From the NCBI RefSeq assembly GCF_003710905.1, contig NZ_RHHV01000005.1, forward strand, positions 434,001-498,000: DNA of 64,000 nucleotides. The letters run 5' to 3'. The stretch comes from Brevibacillus parabrevis (lineage in GTDB: Bacteria > Bacillota > Bacilli > Brevibacillales > Brevibacillaceae). Position 1 is the stretch's first letter. Each line of letters opens with the position of its first letter. Positions 16,161 to 24,987 of the stretch are shown one piece after another. Both the position numbers and the translations under genes were made by a program. The notes under the pieces were generated by a model that worked only from the letters and a program-made list of their open reading frames with translations, did no database searches and had not been told where the DNA came from.

Positions 16161-16610
16161 ATGGAGCAACAAATTGCTAGGCTGGAAAAACATTTGCTTG
16201 CCGTTTCCCAAACATTTCAGCAGATCGGAGAGGAGAAGGCGGCAAGCCGTCCTGCTCCCGGGAAGTGGTCCGCCAAGGAAATTTTGGGTCATTTGTGCGA
16301 TTCGGCGATCAACAATTTGCCCCGATTTGTCCGGGCACAGACTGAACAGCCGTATGTGCTTATTCCGTATCAGCAGGATGAATGGGTGAAGGCGCAGGCG
16401 TACCAGCAGCGGACCGTTGAAGAGATTGTTCAGCTCTACAGCAGCATGAACCGCGCGATCATCACCGTGATCTCCGTCATGCCAGCATCCGCCTACGACC
16501 ATTCCTGTACGACTGCCGATGGCACAGCCGTGAGCTTGCAGTGGCTGGTGCAAGATTACGTGGAGCACATGGAGCACCACCTCGACCAGTTGCAGAGGCA
16601 AATCAGCTAG
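16161..16610 (+). CDS. DinB-family metal-binding protein
   Basis: 149 residues from the ATG at 16161, seven bases after AGGAGG; the ATG at 16155 is too close to that site. The four-helix DinB/YfiT fold is indicated by GKWSAKEILGHLCDS (first metal His) and the C-terminal EHMEHHLDQ (other His ligands). Members bind divalent metal and include mycothiol/bacillithiol S-transferases, so a thiol-transfer role is possible. Its TAG stop overlaps the stop of the convergent MBL gene in one CTAG. Confidence 0.83.
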   Translation: MEQQIARLEKHLLAVSQTFQQIGEEKAASRPAPGKWSAKEILGHLCDSAINNLPRFVRAQTEQPYVLIPYQQDEWVKAQAYQQRTVEEIVQLYSSMNRAIITVISVMPASAYDHSCTTADGTAVSLQWLVQDYVEHMEHHLDQLQRQIS

Positions 16611-17428
16611 AATAGCGATGACGGCTCGCTGCTTCCTTGATCCGAGAGCACAGAAGTAACGATGTGCCGGGAGTCGAACTCACCTTCCGATAGTGCGATG
16701 ATCGGAGATGTTTTTGCAAAAAGCTTCGAATGGATCTCTGCGGCAGTCAGTCCTTGCTGGTGCAAGTGCACAATCTCTCCCTGCAAATGGAGCAGGTCGT
16801 CCAGCTTGCGCGACAACAGAGCTTTTCCCTCGGCGATGTAACCCGCGTGCGCGCAGAACATGGCGCCAAAATCGCGTGTCAGCACCTGGCGAAGCGATTG
16901 GATCAGCAGCGGGATGGATTCGTCTTGCAAAATCACTTTCGTTTTCGTCCCGAGAAACAGGTCGCCAGAAAACAGGCGGCCTGTTTGTTTGTCAAAAAAC
17001 GCGACGTGGTCATGCGCGTGTCCAGGTGTATGGATGACCTCCCAGTCGATGGAACGGGAATGAACAGTCTCTCCCAGAGGCTGTGCGGCAAAAGGCTCGC
17101 GCACTCCCCAAACCAATTGGCGATACAGCGGGTAGTCTGCTGGCTGCAAGCATTGCCCTACCCCTTTTTCATGGATGAAAATGGGCACGCCTTTGGTGCT
17201 GGCGATCCAGGCTGCGTTGCCGCTGTGATCTTCATGGCTGTGTGTCAAAACAACCGCGTCGAACGAGGCTTGCGAAAAACAGTCGATCAAATCAGTGGCA
17301 AGTGATTGCGGGCCAGTATCGATCATCATGCCGTCTGCCACATACACGCAGATGCCGGATTCGCGGCCAGCTCTTTTCACCACGCCTTCCAGACATAAAA
17401 CATTTTCATGCTGATGGACTTCTACCAC
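16607..17428 (-). CDS. MBL-fold metallohydrolase
   Basis: The 273-residue protein starts at GTG (17428) behind GGGGGTG. Metal motif LTHSHEDHSGN, then HTPGHAHDHV, SGDLFLG and a late CAHAG match a dimetal metallo-beta-lactamase fold. A C-terminal helical part (about 205-255) has a wHTH-like pattern seen in some MBL hydrolases. It is paralogous in fold, not closely in sequence, to the protein at 8346-9086. Substrate unknown. Confidence 0.85.
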   Translation of the reverse strand: MVEVHQHENVLCLEGVVKRAGRESGICVYVADGMMIDTGPQSLATDLIDCFSQASFDAVVLTHSHEDHSGNAAWIASTKGVPIFIHEKGVGQCLQPADYPLYRQLVWGVREPFAAQPLGETVHSRSIDWEVIHTPGHAHDHVAFFDKQTGRLFSGDLFLGTKTKVILQDESIPLLIQSLRQVLTRDFGAMFCAHAGYIAEGKALLSRKLDDLLHLQGEIVHLHQQGLTAAEIHSKLFAKTSPIIALSEGEFDSRHIVTSVLSDQGSSEPSSLF

Positions 17429-17506
17429 GTTAACACCCCCGTATTTTCTTCATCCTGCTGCCAGATCCGCTTCCGCCCTGCATTGAACGTATGCTCATTA
17501 TACTAT

Positions 17507-17524
17507 TGAATGATTATTCAGTCA
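17507..17524. promoter_or_regulatory. TetR-type palindrome upstream of hrpB
   Basis: TGAATGATTATTCAGTCA is an imperfect 18-bp palindrome of the TGAATGA-N4-TCATTCA type bound by TetR-family regulators such as FadR of B. subtilis. It lies between divergent MBL and hrpB genes. It resembles, but is not identical to, the sites around the TetR gene at 62.2 kb. Confidence 0.45.
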
Positions 17525-17602
17525 TTTGTCAATCTCTTTTCCTGTCGCTCTAATCGTGTATGATGATTACAGAATGGATTTGGACATGAGGTGAAACACA
17601 AC

Positions 17603-20125
17603 ATGGCATTGCCTATTGATACCGTGTTGCCGCAGCTGATCGAGACGCTTGCGGCAAGCAACAGCGCGGTGCTAGTCGCAGCTCCCGGCGCGGGAAAGAC
17701 GACCAGGGTGCCGCTTGCTTTTCTGGAGCAGGCGTGGCTGTCCAACAAGCGCATTCTCATGCTGGAGCCAAGGCGTCTGGCAGCCCGTTCGGCGGCGGGT
17801 TACATGGCGCGCAAGCTTGGGGAGCAAGTGGGAGAGACGGTCGGCTATCGGGTCAAGCACGATACGCGAATCGGCCCGAACACGCGGATTGAGGTCATTA
17901 CGGAGGGTGTCCTGACACGCATGCTTCAGGACGATCCGGGTCTGGAAGCTGTCGGTCTGCTTATTTTTGACGAGTTTCACGAACGCAGCTTGCATGCCGA
18001 CCTCGGACTTGCCCTCAGTCTTCAGACGCAAAGCCTGTTTCGCCCCGACCTGCGCATTTTGGTCATGTCAGCGACGCTTGCGGCGGAGCCTGTCGCCCGG
18101 TTGCTCGGTGACGCTCCGATCATCGTCAGCGAGGGCAGGGCTTTTCCGGTCGAGACGCGCTTTTTGCCCAAACCGCTGAATGGTTCCGTGGAAGAAGAGA
18201 TCGTCCGTCTCGCGCTCGCGGCGCTTATGCAGGACGAGGGAGACATGCTGGTATTTTTGCCGGGAGCCAAAGAAATCCGCACGACGCAAGCTCTGTTGGC
18301 GAAAAGTCAGCTTGGGGCACAGGTGCGCGTATGTCCGTTGTACGGAGCGCTTTCGCAGCAGGAGCAAGATCGGGCGTTGCGTCCCGGGCAGCCAGGAGAG
18401 CGCAAAATCGTGCTCGCGACTTCCATCGCGGAAACGAGCCTGACCGTAGAAGGCGTGCGGATTGTCATCGATAGCGGTTTGAAAAGGTATCCGCGCTTCT
18501 CTTCGCGCACCGGGATGACGCGACTGGAGACAGGGCGTGTATCGAGATCGTCCGCAGAACAGCGCATGGGCAGGGCGGGCAGGCTGGACACGGGCGTCTG
18601 TTATCGCTTGTGGACGGAGCAGGAAGACCGGATGCTTGCCGCGCACGATTCGCCGGAAATCATCGACGCTGACCTAGCGCCGCTTGCTTTGGAGCTTGCG
18701 GCTTGGGGCGTGAAGGATGTCGAGGAGCTGCAATGGCTGGATATCCCGCCAAAAGCGGCACTGGCCCAGGCGCAAGAGCTGCTTCAGCAGTTGGGAGCAC
18801 TGGACGCTCATGGGCAAATAACGGCGCATGGCCGGGTGCTGGCCGGGATGGGACTGCATCCGAGGCTTGGGCAGATGATTCAGCGAGCAAGCGAGCTGGG
18901 ACTGCTCGATTTGGCTTGCGAATTGGCTGTATTGCTGGAAGAGCGGGATATCGTTCGCGGGAGAGGGGCTGCGGCTGACGCGGATATTGGCTCGCGAGTC
19001 GAACTTCTGCGGTTCGTGGCAGGAAATCGCGGGGAGGGACGTTCTGTTCACGGACATGGGCTGCAAGTGGAAGAAGCCGTTTGCAGCAAGCTGTGGAACG
19101 ACGCGGCGCAGTTGAAGCGGCAGTGGAGAAAAAGCGGGGAGCCAAAGACAAGCGTGAGCGGCGACATCAGCCAGACAGGCAGACTGCTGGCATTTGCTTA
19201 TCCAGATCGGATCGCGCAGCGCAGGGGCGACGGGCGATATTTGTTGCGCAATGGCCGTGGAGCAGCGTTTGGGCTGGAGCAGCCACTGGCTTTTGCCCCG
19301 TATGTAGTAGCGCCGCTTCTTGACGATCAGGGAGTAGACAGCCGCATCATGCTGGCAGCGCAAATCGAAGAGAGCGAACTGCACCAGGACTGGGCCGGGC
19401 AGATCAGCGAAGAAACAGCCGTCTGGTGGGATCGTTCCGCTGGCGCTGTGCGGTCGCGTACCCGCAAGAAGCTCGGTGCGCTCATCTTAAAAGAGACGGC
19501 GGCAGACCGGGATGACGACGCCGTGTTGCACGCCTTGCTTACCGGCATCAGGACAGAGGGCCTGGCGATACTGCCATGGAGCCGTCACGCCCGCCAGCTC
19601 CGGGAGAGGTTGCAGTTCATGAGCGACCTGTTCCCGGAATGGCCTCGCGTCGATGACGAAGCTCTGCTCGCTACGCTGGAAGAGTGGCTTGCGCCGCATG
19701 TGTACGGCATGCGAAAAAGAGACGAGCTGCAACAGCTGTCTCTGGCTGCCATTTTGGACGGGATGCTCGGCTGGGACGAACGGCGACAACTGGACGAGTA
19801 TGCGCCCACCCATGTGCGAGTTCCAAGCGGATCGAACATTCCCGTCGATTACAGCGATCCGGCTGCGCCCAGTCTGTTTGTCCGGCTGCAGGAGCTGTTC
19901 GGCTGGCAAGACACGCCGCGCATCGGGCGTGGAAAAGTGCCGCTAACGCTTCACCTGCTGTCTCCGGCACAGCGTCCGGTGCAAGTGACGAAAGACTTGG
20001 CGAGTTTTTGGCAGCAAGCGTACTTCGAAGTGAAAAAAGACTTGAAAGGGCGCTACCCGAAGCATTACTGGCCGGACGACCCGCTGACGGCTGTTCCGAC
20101 AAACAGGACGCGCCCGCAGAACTAA
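17603..20125 (+). CDS. hrpB: ATP-dependent helicase HrpB
   Basis: The 840-residue protein starts at ATG 17603 with GAGGTG upstream; the GTG at 17591 overlaps that site. It is a DEAH-type superfamily 2 helicase. Walker A region APGAGKTT, DEFHERS (motif II), MSATL (motif III), LVFLPGAKEIR and ATSIAETSLTV (motif V), then SSAEQRMGRAGR (motif VI). The C-terminal HrpB_C domain ends in VQVTKDLASFW and KGRYPKHYWPDDP. Length fits the family (about 800-850). The cellular role of HrpB is not well defined; RNA remodelling is the usual proposal. Confidence 0.95.
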   Translation: MALPIDTVLPQLIETLAASNSAVLVAAPGAGKTTRVPLAFLEQAWLSNKRILMLEPRRLAARSAAGYMARKLGEQVGETVGYRVKHDTRIGPNTRIEVITEGVLTRMLQDDPGLEAVGLLIFDEFHERSLHADLGLALSLQTQSLFRPDLRILVMSATLAAEPVARLLGDAPIIVSEGRAFPVETRFLPKPLNGSVEEEIVRLALAALMQDEGDMLVFLPGAKEIRTTQALLAKSQLGAQVRVCPLYGALSQQEQDRALRPGQPGERKIVLATSIAETSLTVEGVRIVIDSGLKRYPRFSSRTGMTRLETGRVSRSSAEQRMGRAGRLDTGVCYRLWTEQEDRMLAAHDSPEIIDADLAPLALELAAWGVKDVEELQWLDIPPKAALAQAQELLQQLGALDAHGQITAHGRVLAGMGLHPRLGQMIQRASELGLLDLACELAVLLEERDIVRGRGAAADADIGSRVELLRFVAGNRGEGRSVHGHGLQVEEAVCSKLWNDAAQLKRQWRKSGEPKTSVSGDISQTGRLLAFAYPDRIAQRRGDGRYLLRNGRGAAFGLEQPLAFAPYVVAPLLDDQGVDSRIMLAAQIEESELHQDWAGQISEETAVWWDRSAGAVRSRTRKKLGALILKETAADRDDDAVLHALLTGIRTEGLAILPWSRHARQLRERLQFMSDLFPEWPRVDDEALLATLEEWLAPHVYGMRKRDELQQLSLAAILDGMLGWDERRQLDEYAPTHVRVPSGSNIPVDYSDPAAPSLFVRLQELFGWQDTPRIGRGKVPLTLHLLSPAQRPVQVTKDLASFWQQAYFEVKKDLKGRYPKHYWPDDPLTAVPTNRTRPQN

Positions 20126-20219
20126 CTCATCTGCTTGCGCTGCCAGCACGATCGGGTGATATTTCCCAATTTCGTAGTTCCATGTGAGCAAGTCGGCTTT
20201 TCGCTGAAACTTGCGGGCA

Positions 20220-20261
20220 GGGTAGTTACGTCAGGAACATACCGAGATTCACGTACTACCC
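20220..20261. repeat. Imperfect inverted repeat
   Basis: GGGTAGTTACGT (20220-20231) pairs with ACGTACTACCC (20251-20261) with one bulged base and a 19-base loop. No T-run follows. It lies in the hrpB-bluB convergent gap and may be a hairpin mRNA 3' end or a small dispersed palindrome. Confidence 0.4.
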
Positions 20262-20273
20262 TCCACTTTGATT

Positions 20274-20298
20274 GGGGCTGCCTAGTTTTCCGGCAGCC
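20274..20298 (+). terminator. Intrinsic terminator of hrpB
   Basis: GGGCTGCC and GGCAGCCC around TAGTTTTCC, followed by TTTTT. The hairpin overlaps the last codons and stop of the convergent bluB. Confidence 0.85.
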
Positions 20299-20965
20299 CT
20301 TTTTGTGCGTGCCGGGCACTTTCTCCCCAGCTGTTGCGATAGATCAGTTGTTGCAAGTCTTGCCGCTGTGCCCATTTGTGCAGCTCTAAAAGCGGCCGAT
20401 CCGGGTAGTGGTCTGTATAGCCAATCGATAGCAAGGCAACCGGATCGATATGCGGCGGGATGTGCAAAATGCGGCGGACGTCTGCTTTTTTGTAAAAGCT
20501 CACCCAGCCCATCGCCAAGTCTTCGGCATACGCTGCCAGCCACATGTTCTGGATGGCGCAGCTGACAGACATGATATCTGTCTCGGGGATAGAATTGCGT
20601 CCGAGGACGTGGTCGCCGCCCCGCGTCGGATCACAGGTAACGCAGATCGTAATGGGAGCTTCTTTGATCCCTTGAATTTTCAAGTCGAGAAAAGCGGATT
20701 CGCGGCCGGTTCCCTCGTAGTGGATCGCGAGCGCCCGCCGTTCTTTGTCTGCACAGTCTGCCAGCTCCTGCTTGATTTGCTCATCCTCCACGAGAATGAA
20801 ATTCCACGGCTGCATGAAGCCGACGGAAGGAGCGTGGTGAGCAGCGGCGAGAATCATGGCAACTTTTTCAGGCGGAACCGGGTCGCGGCGAAAAGTGCGA
20901 ATATCCCGCCGATTGCTGATCGCCTTGTACAGTCCGGTTTTTTCTTCCTCGGTCAAACGTTTCAT
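20282..20965 (-). CDS. bluB: 5,6-dimethylbenzimidazole synthase
   Basis: The 227-residue flavoprotein of the nitroreductase fold breaks down FMN with oxygen to make the lower ligand of vitamin B12. BluB-specific features are SNRRDIRTFRRDPVP, AAHHAPSVGFMQPWNF, GRNSIPETDIMSVSCAIQN and MGWVSFY. These distinguish it from ordinary nitroreductases. GGGAGG lies upstream of the ATG. No other cobalamin genes or cobalamin riboswitch are visible around it, so it stands alone here. Assignment of the family is firm; whether the organism makes B12 de novo is not shown by this window. Confidence 0.9.
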   Translation of the reverse strand: MKRLTEEEKTGLYKAISNRRDIRTFRRDPVPPEKVAMILAAAHHAPSVGFMQPWNFILVEDEQIKQELADCADKERRALAIHYEGTGRESAFLDLKIQGIKEAPITICVTCDPTRGGDHVLGRNSIPETDIMSVSCAIQNMWLAAYAEDLAMGWVSFYKKADVRRILHIPPHIDPVALLSIGYTDHYPDRPLLELHKWAQRQDLQQLIYRNSWGESARHAQKGLPEN

Positions 20966-21029
20966 AAGTATAGCCTCCCTAAATCTACTACAGCTTTCTT
21001 CATTTTAATGCCAGTCTAGCTATTGATCT

Positions 21030-21051
21030 AGACATTTGCTTGACATATTCA
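21030..21051 (+). promoter_or_regulatory. 11-bp tandem repeat upstream of the response regulator
   Basis: AGACATTTGCT (21030-21040) and TGACATATTCA (21041-21051) are head-to-tail half-sites with 11-bp period, as used by OmpR/PhoB regulators. A matching pair lies before the MacA-like gene at 23253-23274. Autoregulation is implied. Confidence 0.5.
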
Positions 21052-21104
21052 TGTCCTACGCTAGAGAGGGAAGACCTGTCGTTTTCGAGGGGAGAGAAAG
21101 TGCA

Positions 21105-21788
21105 ATGACAAACATCTTGATCGTGGAAGACGAACTGCCCATCTCTCGGGTACTAAAAGCGTATCTGGAGAAGCATCAGTTCCAGGTCGAACAGGCTTTT
21201 ACCGGAGACGAAGCCCAGAGCAAATTCGATGCCTTCAACCCGGCGCTGGTCCTTCTGGACGTCATGCTGCCAGGACGAAGCGGGTGGAGTCTCTTAGAAT
21301 ACATACGTTCCAAAAGTTCTTGTCCCGTCATCATGCTGACGGCACTCGGGCATATCGACAACAAGCTCGCCGGGCTGGAGCAAGGTGCCGACGATTACAT
21401 TACCAAGCCGTTTATCGCGGATGAAGTCGTTGCGCGGGTCAAGGCTGTGCTTCGCCGCTCCAAGCAAATTATCGAGGGCGATCAGGTCAAGCAGTTTGGC
21501 AGTCTCAAAGTCGATTTCAAGGCGTACACCGTTACCTTGCATGGCATTGAGCTGGCGTTTACGCCGAAAGACTTGTCCCTGTTTTTGTTTCTCGCCCAAT
21601 ACAAAAACCAGACATTTACCCGCGAGCAGCTGATCGAGCAAGTGTGGGGGATGGATTACGAGGGAAGCGACCGGGCCGTCGATCTCGCCATCAAGCGGAT
21701 TCGCCGATCGTTGGAGAACTGGCCGGCTTCTGAAGGGGAAATTCGCACGTACCGCGGCTTGGGTTACAAGCTATGTGTCTATGAGTGA
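21105..21788 (+). CDS. OmpR-family response regulator
   Basis: The 227-residue protein starts at ATG 21105 behind GAGGGGAGAGAAAG. The receiver domain has E8-D9 acid pocket, phospho-acceptor D52 (LLDVMLPG) and K at DDYITKPF. The C-terminal winged helix (about 130-225) ends RTYRGLGYKL. It overlaps the histidine kinase gene by 8 bp. It most likely activates its own gene and the MacA/MacB-like efflux genes downstream, as both upstream regions carry the same tandem repeat. Confidence 0.93.
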   Translation: MTNILIVEDELPISRVLKAYLEKHQFQVEQAFTGDEAQSKFDAFNPALVLLDVMLPGRSGWSLLEYIRSKSSCPVIMLTALGHIDNKLAGLEQGADDYITKPFIADEVVARVKAVLRRSKQIIEGDQVKQFGSLKVDFKAYTVTLHGIELAFTPKDLSLFLFLAQYKNQTFTREQLIEQVWGMDYEGSDRAVDLAIKRIRRSLENWPASEGEIRTYRGLGYKLCVYE

Positions 21789-23187
21789 GAAAAAGCGGAT
21801 TACTTTGTTCCGGTATTGGACGACCCGGTATTTGATTACGCTTTGCATCGGCCTGTTGGTCATCGGTATCGCTTCCAGCTTCTGGATCAACTACAGCGAA
21901 AAGCAAAAGCGGCTCGACTTCATGCGCTTGATGGCGGCGGAAGTATCGGACCGCGTCGTGGATGCGGACGGAAAAGTCGTCATTTCGCCGTTTTTGTTCC
22001 GCCTGCTCGACAGTCGGCAAGAGTCGCTGCGCGTCAATTACAAACCGTTCATGGTCATTTTGGATGCCAATCATCGCGCCGTGTTTGGCGGGCGTGATCC
22101 GCTCAACTCTGAACTGCGGCGGATGGCCCAGGACCTGGTGGAAGCAGACGAAAGCATGTCACAGGTGAAGCTGGAACGCGGCGAAGAGCTGCTGTTCGTG
22201 AAAAAAAGCATCCGGGTCAACCAGCAAACTGTCGGCTGGGTCATGCTTTTTACCCCGAAGCAAGACTTGATGCGCAGCACGACCGAGTTTCAGCTGATGT
22301 TCATCATGCTGATCAGTCTCGGACTGCTCGGCTGGCTCGTCATCTATTTGTTGACGAAAAAGCTGTCTACCCCGATCAAGGACGTAGCAGACGCGGCCAA
22401 GCAAATCGTCATGGGCAACTACGAGATTCACTTCGAGAAAGACAGGCGCGAAGAGGAAATTGACGAGCTGATTCATTCGTTCAAGGAAATGGCTGATCGC
22501 TTGCGGCAGCTGGAGCTGATGCGCACCGAATTGCTGGCAGGAGTCACGCACGAGCTGAAGACGCCTGTCACGTCGATTAGCGGGCTGGTTCAGGCGGTCA
22601 AGGATGATATCGTCAGCGGCGAGGAAGCCAAGGAATTTTTGGAGATATGCGCGAAGGAAACCGTACGCCTGCAAAAAATGGTGGAGGATTTGCTCGACTT
22701 CAACTCGTTTGCGGTCGGGGATATCCGCATTCGCCGCGAGCAGCAAAACATGTACGAGCTGGTGCAGGAAATTACGCACCAGTGGCAGATTATGCAGGAG
22801 GCGGAGCAGATCGAGCTGTCCATCCAGAAGCCAGCCGAACCGATCATCGTGAACACGGACCCGTTGCGCGTGCAGCAAATTTTGTACAATCTGCTGAACA
22901 ATGCGGCACAAGCGATGGGCTCGCGAGGGAAGATCGACGTGTCGCTTTCGGTGGTCGGCGAAGAAATTCGCGTAGATGTCAAAGATACGGGGCAAGGAAT
23001 CCCGGAGGCGGAGCAGCCACTGATTTTCGAGCGGTTTTACCGTGGCGAGGAAAAGAAGCAGGTCGTTCGCGGGCTGGGGCTGGGTTTGTCTTTTAGCAAA
23101 ATGATCGCGCAGGCGCTCGGGGGCAAGCTGCTGCTTGCGGAAAGCTCCAAGGACGGCAGTACCTTCACCCTTGTTTTGCACCAATAA
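21781..23187 (+). CDS. Sensor histidine kinase
   Basis: 468 residues from ATG 21781; a GTG six bases earlier is also possible. TM1 (about 12-34), an extracytoplasmic loop of about 125 residues, TM2 (about 167-190), HAMP, HisKA with phospho-acceptor His257 (GVTHELKTP), then HATPase (NLLNNAAQA, DTGQGIP, GLGLSFSK). It is translationally coupled to the response regulator. The loop has no recognised ligand domain. Given the efflux genes downstream, it may sense a membrane-active compound or the pump's substrate. Confidence 0.92.
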   Translation: MSEKKRITLFRYWTTRYLITLCIGLLVIGIASSFWINYSEKQKRLDFMRLMAAEVSDRVVDADGKVVISPFLFRLLDSRQESLRVNYKPFMVILDANHRAVFGGRDPLNSELRRMAQDLVEADESMSQVKLERGEELLFVKKSIRVNQQTVGWVMLFTPKQDLMRSTTEFQLMFIMLISLGLLGWLVIYLLTKKLSTPIKDVADAAKQIVMGNYEIHFEKDRREEEIDELIHSFKEMADRLRQLELMRTELLAGVTHELKTPVTSISGLVQAVKDDIVSGEEAKEFLEICAKETVRLQKMVEDLLDFNSFAVGDIRIRREQQNMYELVQEITHQWQIMQEAEQIELSIQKPAEPIIVNTDPLRVQQILYNLLNNAAQAMGSRGKIDVSLSVVGEEIRVDVKDTGQGIPEAEQPLIFERFYRGEEKKQVVRGLGLGLSFSKMIAQALGGKLLLAESSKDGSTFTLVLHQ

Positions 23188-23203
23188 CATAGGCTTGCCA
23201 CAA

Positions 23204-23233
23204 GCGACCATGCCAAATCGGCTGGTCGTTTTT
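23204..23233 (+). terminator. Weak intrinsic terminator
   Basis: GCGACCA pairs with TGGTCGT across 12 bases and is followed by TTTT. It separates the two-component genes from the MacA-like gene. Confidence 0.6.
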
Positions 23234-23252
23234 CACATCATTCCCATTCATC

Positions 23253-23274
23253 TGACTTATCCCTGACATATTCG
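23253..23274 (+). promoter_or_regulatory. 11-bp tandem repeat upstream of the MacA-like gene
   Basis: TGACTTATCCC (23253-23263) and TGACATATTCG (23264-23274) match the pair before the response regulator, sharing the 10-mer TGACATATTC. Predicted binding site of that regulator. Confidence 0.5.
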
Positions 23275-23346
23275 TTCCGTATATTGATCGCAACAGGGAA
23301 GACAAGGTGTTTCCCGCTTATTACGCACAAGGCAGGAGGATTTGAT

Positions 23347-24984
23347 GTGACGCAATCGGAGAAGAAACGGACGTTGTTTTCGGCGGCGCGAAATAGCAAG
23401 AAGAAATGGCTCATCGCCGGACTGGCGGTCGCGGTGATCGCGGGAGGGGGCGTGTATGGATACAAAGCGTTTGTGACCCCTGAGCAGGCGCAAGCAGCTT
23501 TTCAGGTTGTCACGGTCCAAAAAGGCGACGTCTCCGAAACCGTGCTGGCATCCGGGACCGTTCAGGCTTCCAAGCGTTCCTCGCTATCGTTCTCAGACGC
23601 AGAGGACGCCAAAGATTCCATCTCGACCATCCAGGTGAAAATCGGTGACCAGGTCAAAGCGGGACAGGTGCTGGCAACGATGGATGATTCCGTGGCGAAA
23701 ATCCAAGTGACGAATGCGCAGGCTAATCTGTTGTCCGCGCAAGCCAAGCTGGAAGATGCGCAAAAGCGCAAGAGCACAGCGGAAATTGCCTCGCTCCAGG
23801 CGGCGGTCACTCAAGCGAAAAGCGAGCTTGAACTGGCGAAGCAAAACATCGACGGGAAAAAGGCGACAAACGATGTAGCGAAGGCCAAAGCCGCGCTCGA
23901 AAATGCGCAGAAGACATTTGACTCGCAAAAAGCGCTGTTTGCGGCAGGAGCCATCTCGCAGACCGAATACGACAACGCGAGCGACTCCTTGGAGCAAGCG
24001 AAGCGCGACTACAACTCCGCTACATTGACAGCCGGACAGACGACATCGCAGTCCAGCGTCAAAGTCGATCAGGCGGAGGCAGCCTACCAGACGGCGCAAG
24101 AAGCTTTGAAAGAAGCGAATGAAGGCCCGGATTCTGCGACGATCCTCGCAGCGAAGGCAGCGGTAGAGCAGGCGAAAGCCGAGCTGCAAAAAGCGCAGAA
24201 GGCTTTGAATGCCGTGACACTGAAAGCGCCGATGGACGGGGTGATCGTTCAGTTGAATGGCAACGTAGGTGAAATTCCCGGCAATGATTTTATTATTATG
24301 GATAATTCCAACTCGGGTGACCTTGAGGTGCTGGCGCAAATCAGCCAGAGCGACATCGGAAAAGTAAAAGAAGGTCTGCCCGTGTCTTTTACGACCAGCT
24401 CTTATACGGATGATACTTTTACAGGCAAGGTCAAGCTGATTTACCCCGAGGCGAAAACCGATTCGGGTGTGACGAGCTATGATGTGCTGCTGTCTGTGGC
24501 AAACAAAGACAACAAGCTGAAGATCGGAATGACGATGAACGTGACGATTGAGCTTGGGACGCACAAGGATGTGCTCTACGTGCCAGCTGCTGCCCTGCAA
24601 ACGCAAAACGGCAAGGACGGCGTCTACCTGATGGCAGGAGAGCGTTCGGGTACGGCGGCAAATGCAACCGCAACGGCTGCGCAGACTGAGACAAAAACGG
24701 AAGCTGCCGACAAGTCGCAAGAAAAGCCGAGAAGTGAGCGAGCCAACAGAATGGCATCGATGCCGTACCATTTCACACCGATCAAAATCGGATTTTTTGC
24801 GGCGGATCGGGTAGAGATTTTGGAAGGCTTGAAAGAAGGCGATCGGGTCGTCATCCCGGTCAGCACAAGCACAACCTCAACGTCCGCCAACTCGGGTAAT
24901 ATGCGCATGGGCGGAAGCGGATTCCCGGGGATGGGCGGAGGCTTCCCTAGCGGCGGAGGCGGCGTCCAGATGAGGGGTCGATAA
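23347..24984 (+). CDS. MacA-like efflux adaptor (HlyD/RND adaptor family)
   Basis: 545 residues from GTG 23347, seven bases after AGGAGG. TM anchor about 20-40; then lipoyl-like half (SGTVQASKRSSLSF), a long alpha-hairpin rich in A/K/Q (about 105-270), lipoyl second half (LKAPMDGVIVQLNGNVGE), a beta-barrel and a membrane-proximal domain. The tail is Gly/Met/Ser-rich (GMGGGFPSGGG), unusual and low-complexity. With the ABC ATPase and permease downstream it forms a MacAB-type system. In Gram-positive bacteria these export peptides or antibiotics, with no outer-membrane channel. Confidence 0.88.
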   Translation: MTQSEKKRTLFSAARNSKKKWLIAGLAVAVIAGGGVYGYKAFVTPEQAQAAFQVVTVQKGDVSETVLASGTVQASKRSSLSFSDAEDAKDSISTIQVKIGDQVKAGQVLATMDDSVAKIQVTNAQANLLSAQAKLEDAQKRKSTAEIASLQAAVTQAKSELELAKQNIDGKKATNDVAKAKAALENAQKTFDSQKALFAAGAISQTEYDNASDSLEQAKRDYNSATLTAGQTTSQSSVKVDQAEAAYQTAQEALKEANEGPDSATILAAKAAVEQAKAELQKAQKALNAVTLKAPMDGVIVQLNGNVGEIPGNDFIIMDNSNSGDLEVLAQISQSDIGKVKEGLPVSFTTSSYTDDTFTGKVKLIYPEAKTDSGVTSYDVLLSVANKDNKLKIGMTMNVTIELGTHKDVLYVPAAALQTQNGKDGVYLMAGERSGTAANATATAAQTETKTEAADKSQEKPRSERANRMASMPYHFTPIKIGFFAADRVEILEGLKEGDRVVIPVSTSTTSTSANSGNMRMGGSGFPGMGGGFPSGGGGVQMRGR

Positions 24985-24987
24985 AAG

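Noticed and set aside
20966..21104. A cobalamin riboswitch near bluB
   Set aside because: The upstream region is too short and lacks the conserved B12 box; none was seen within the flanking genes.
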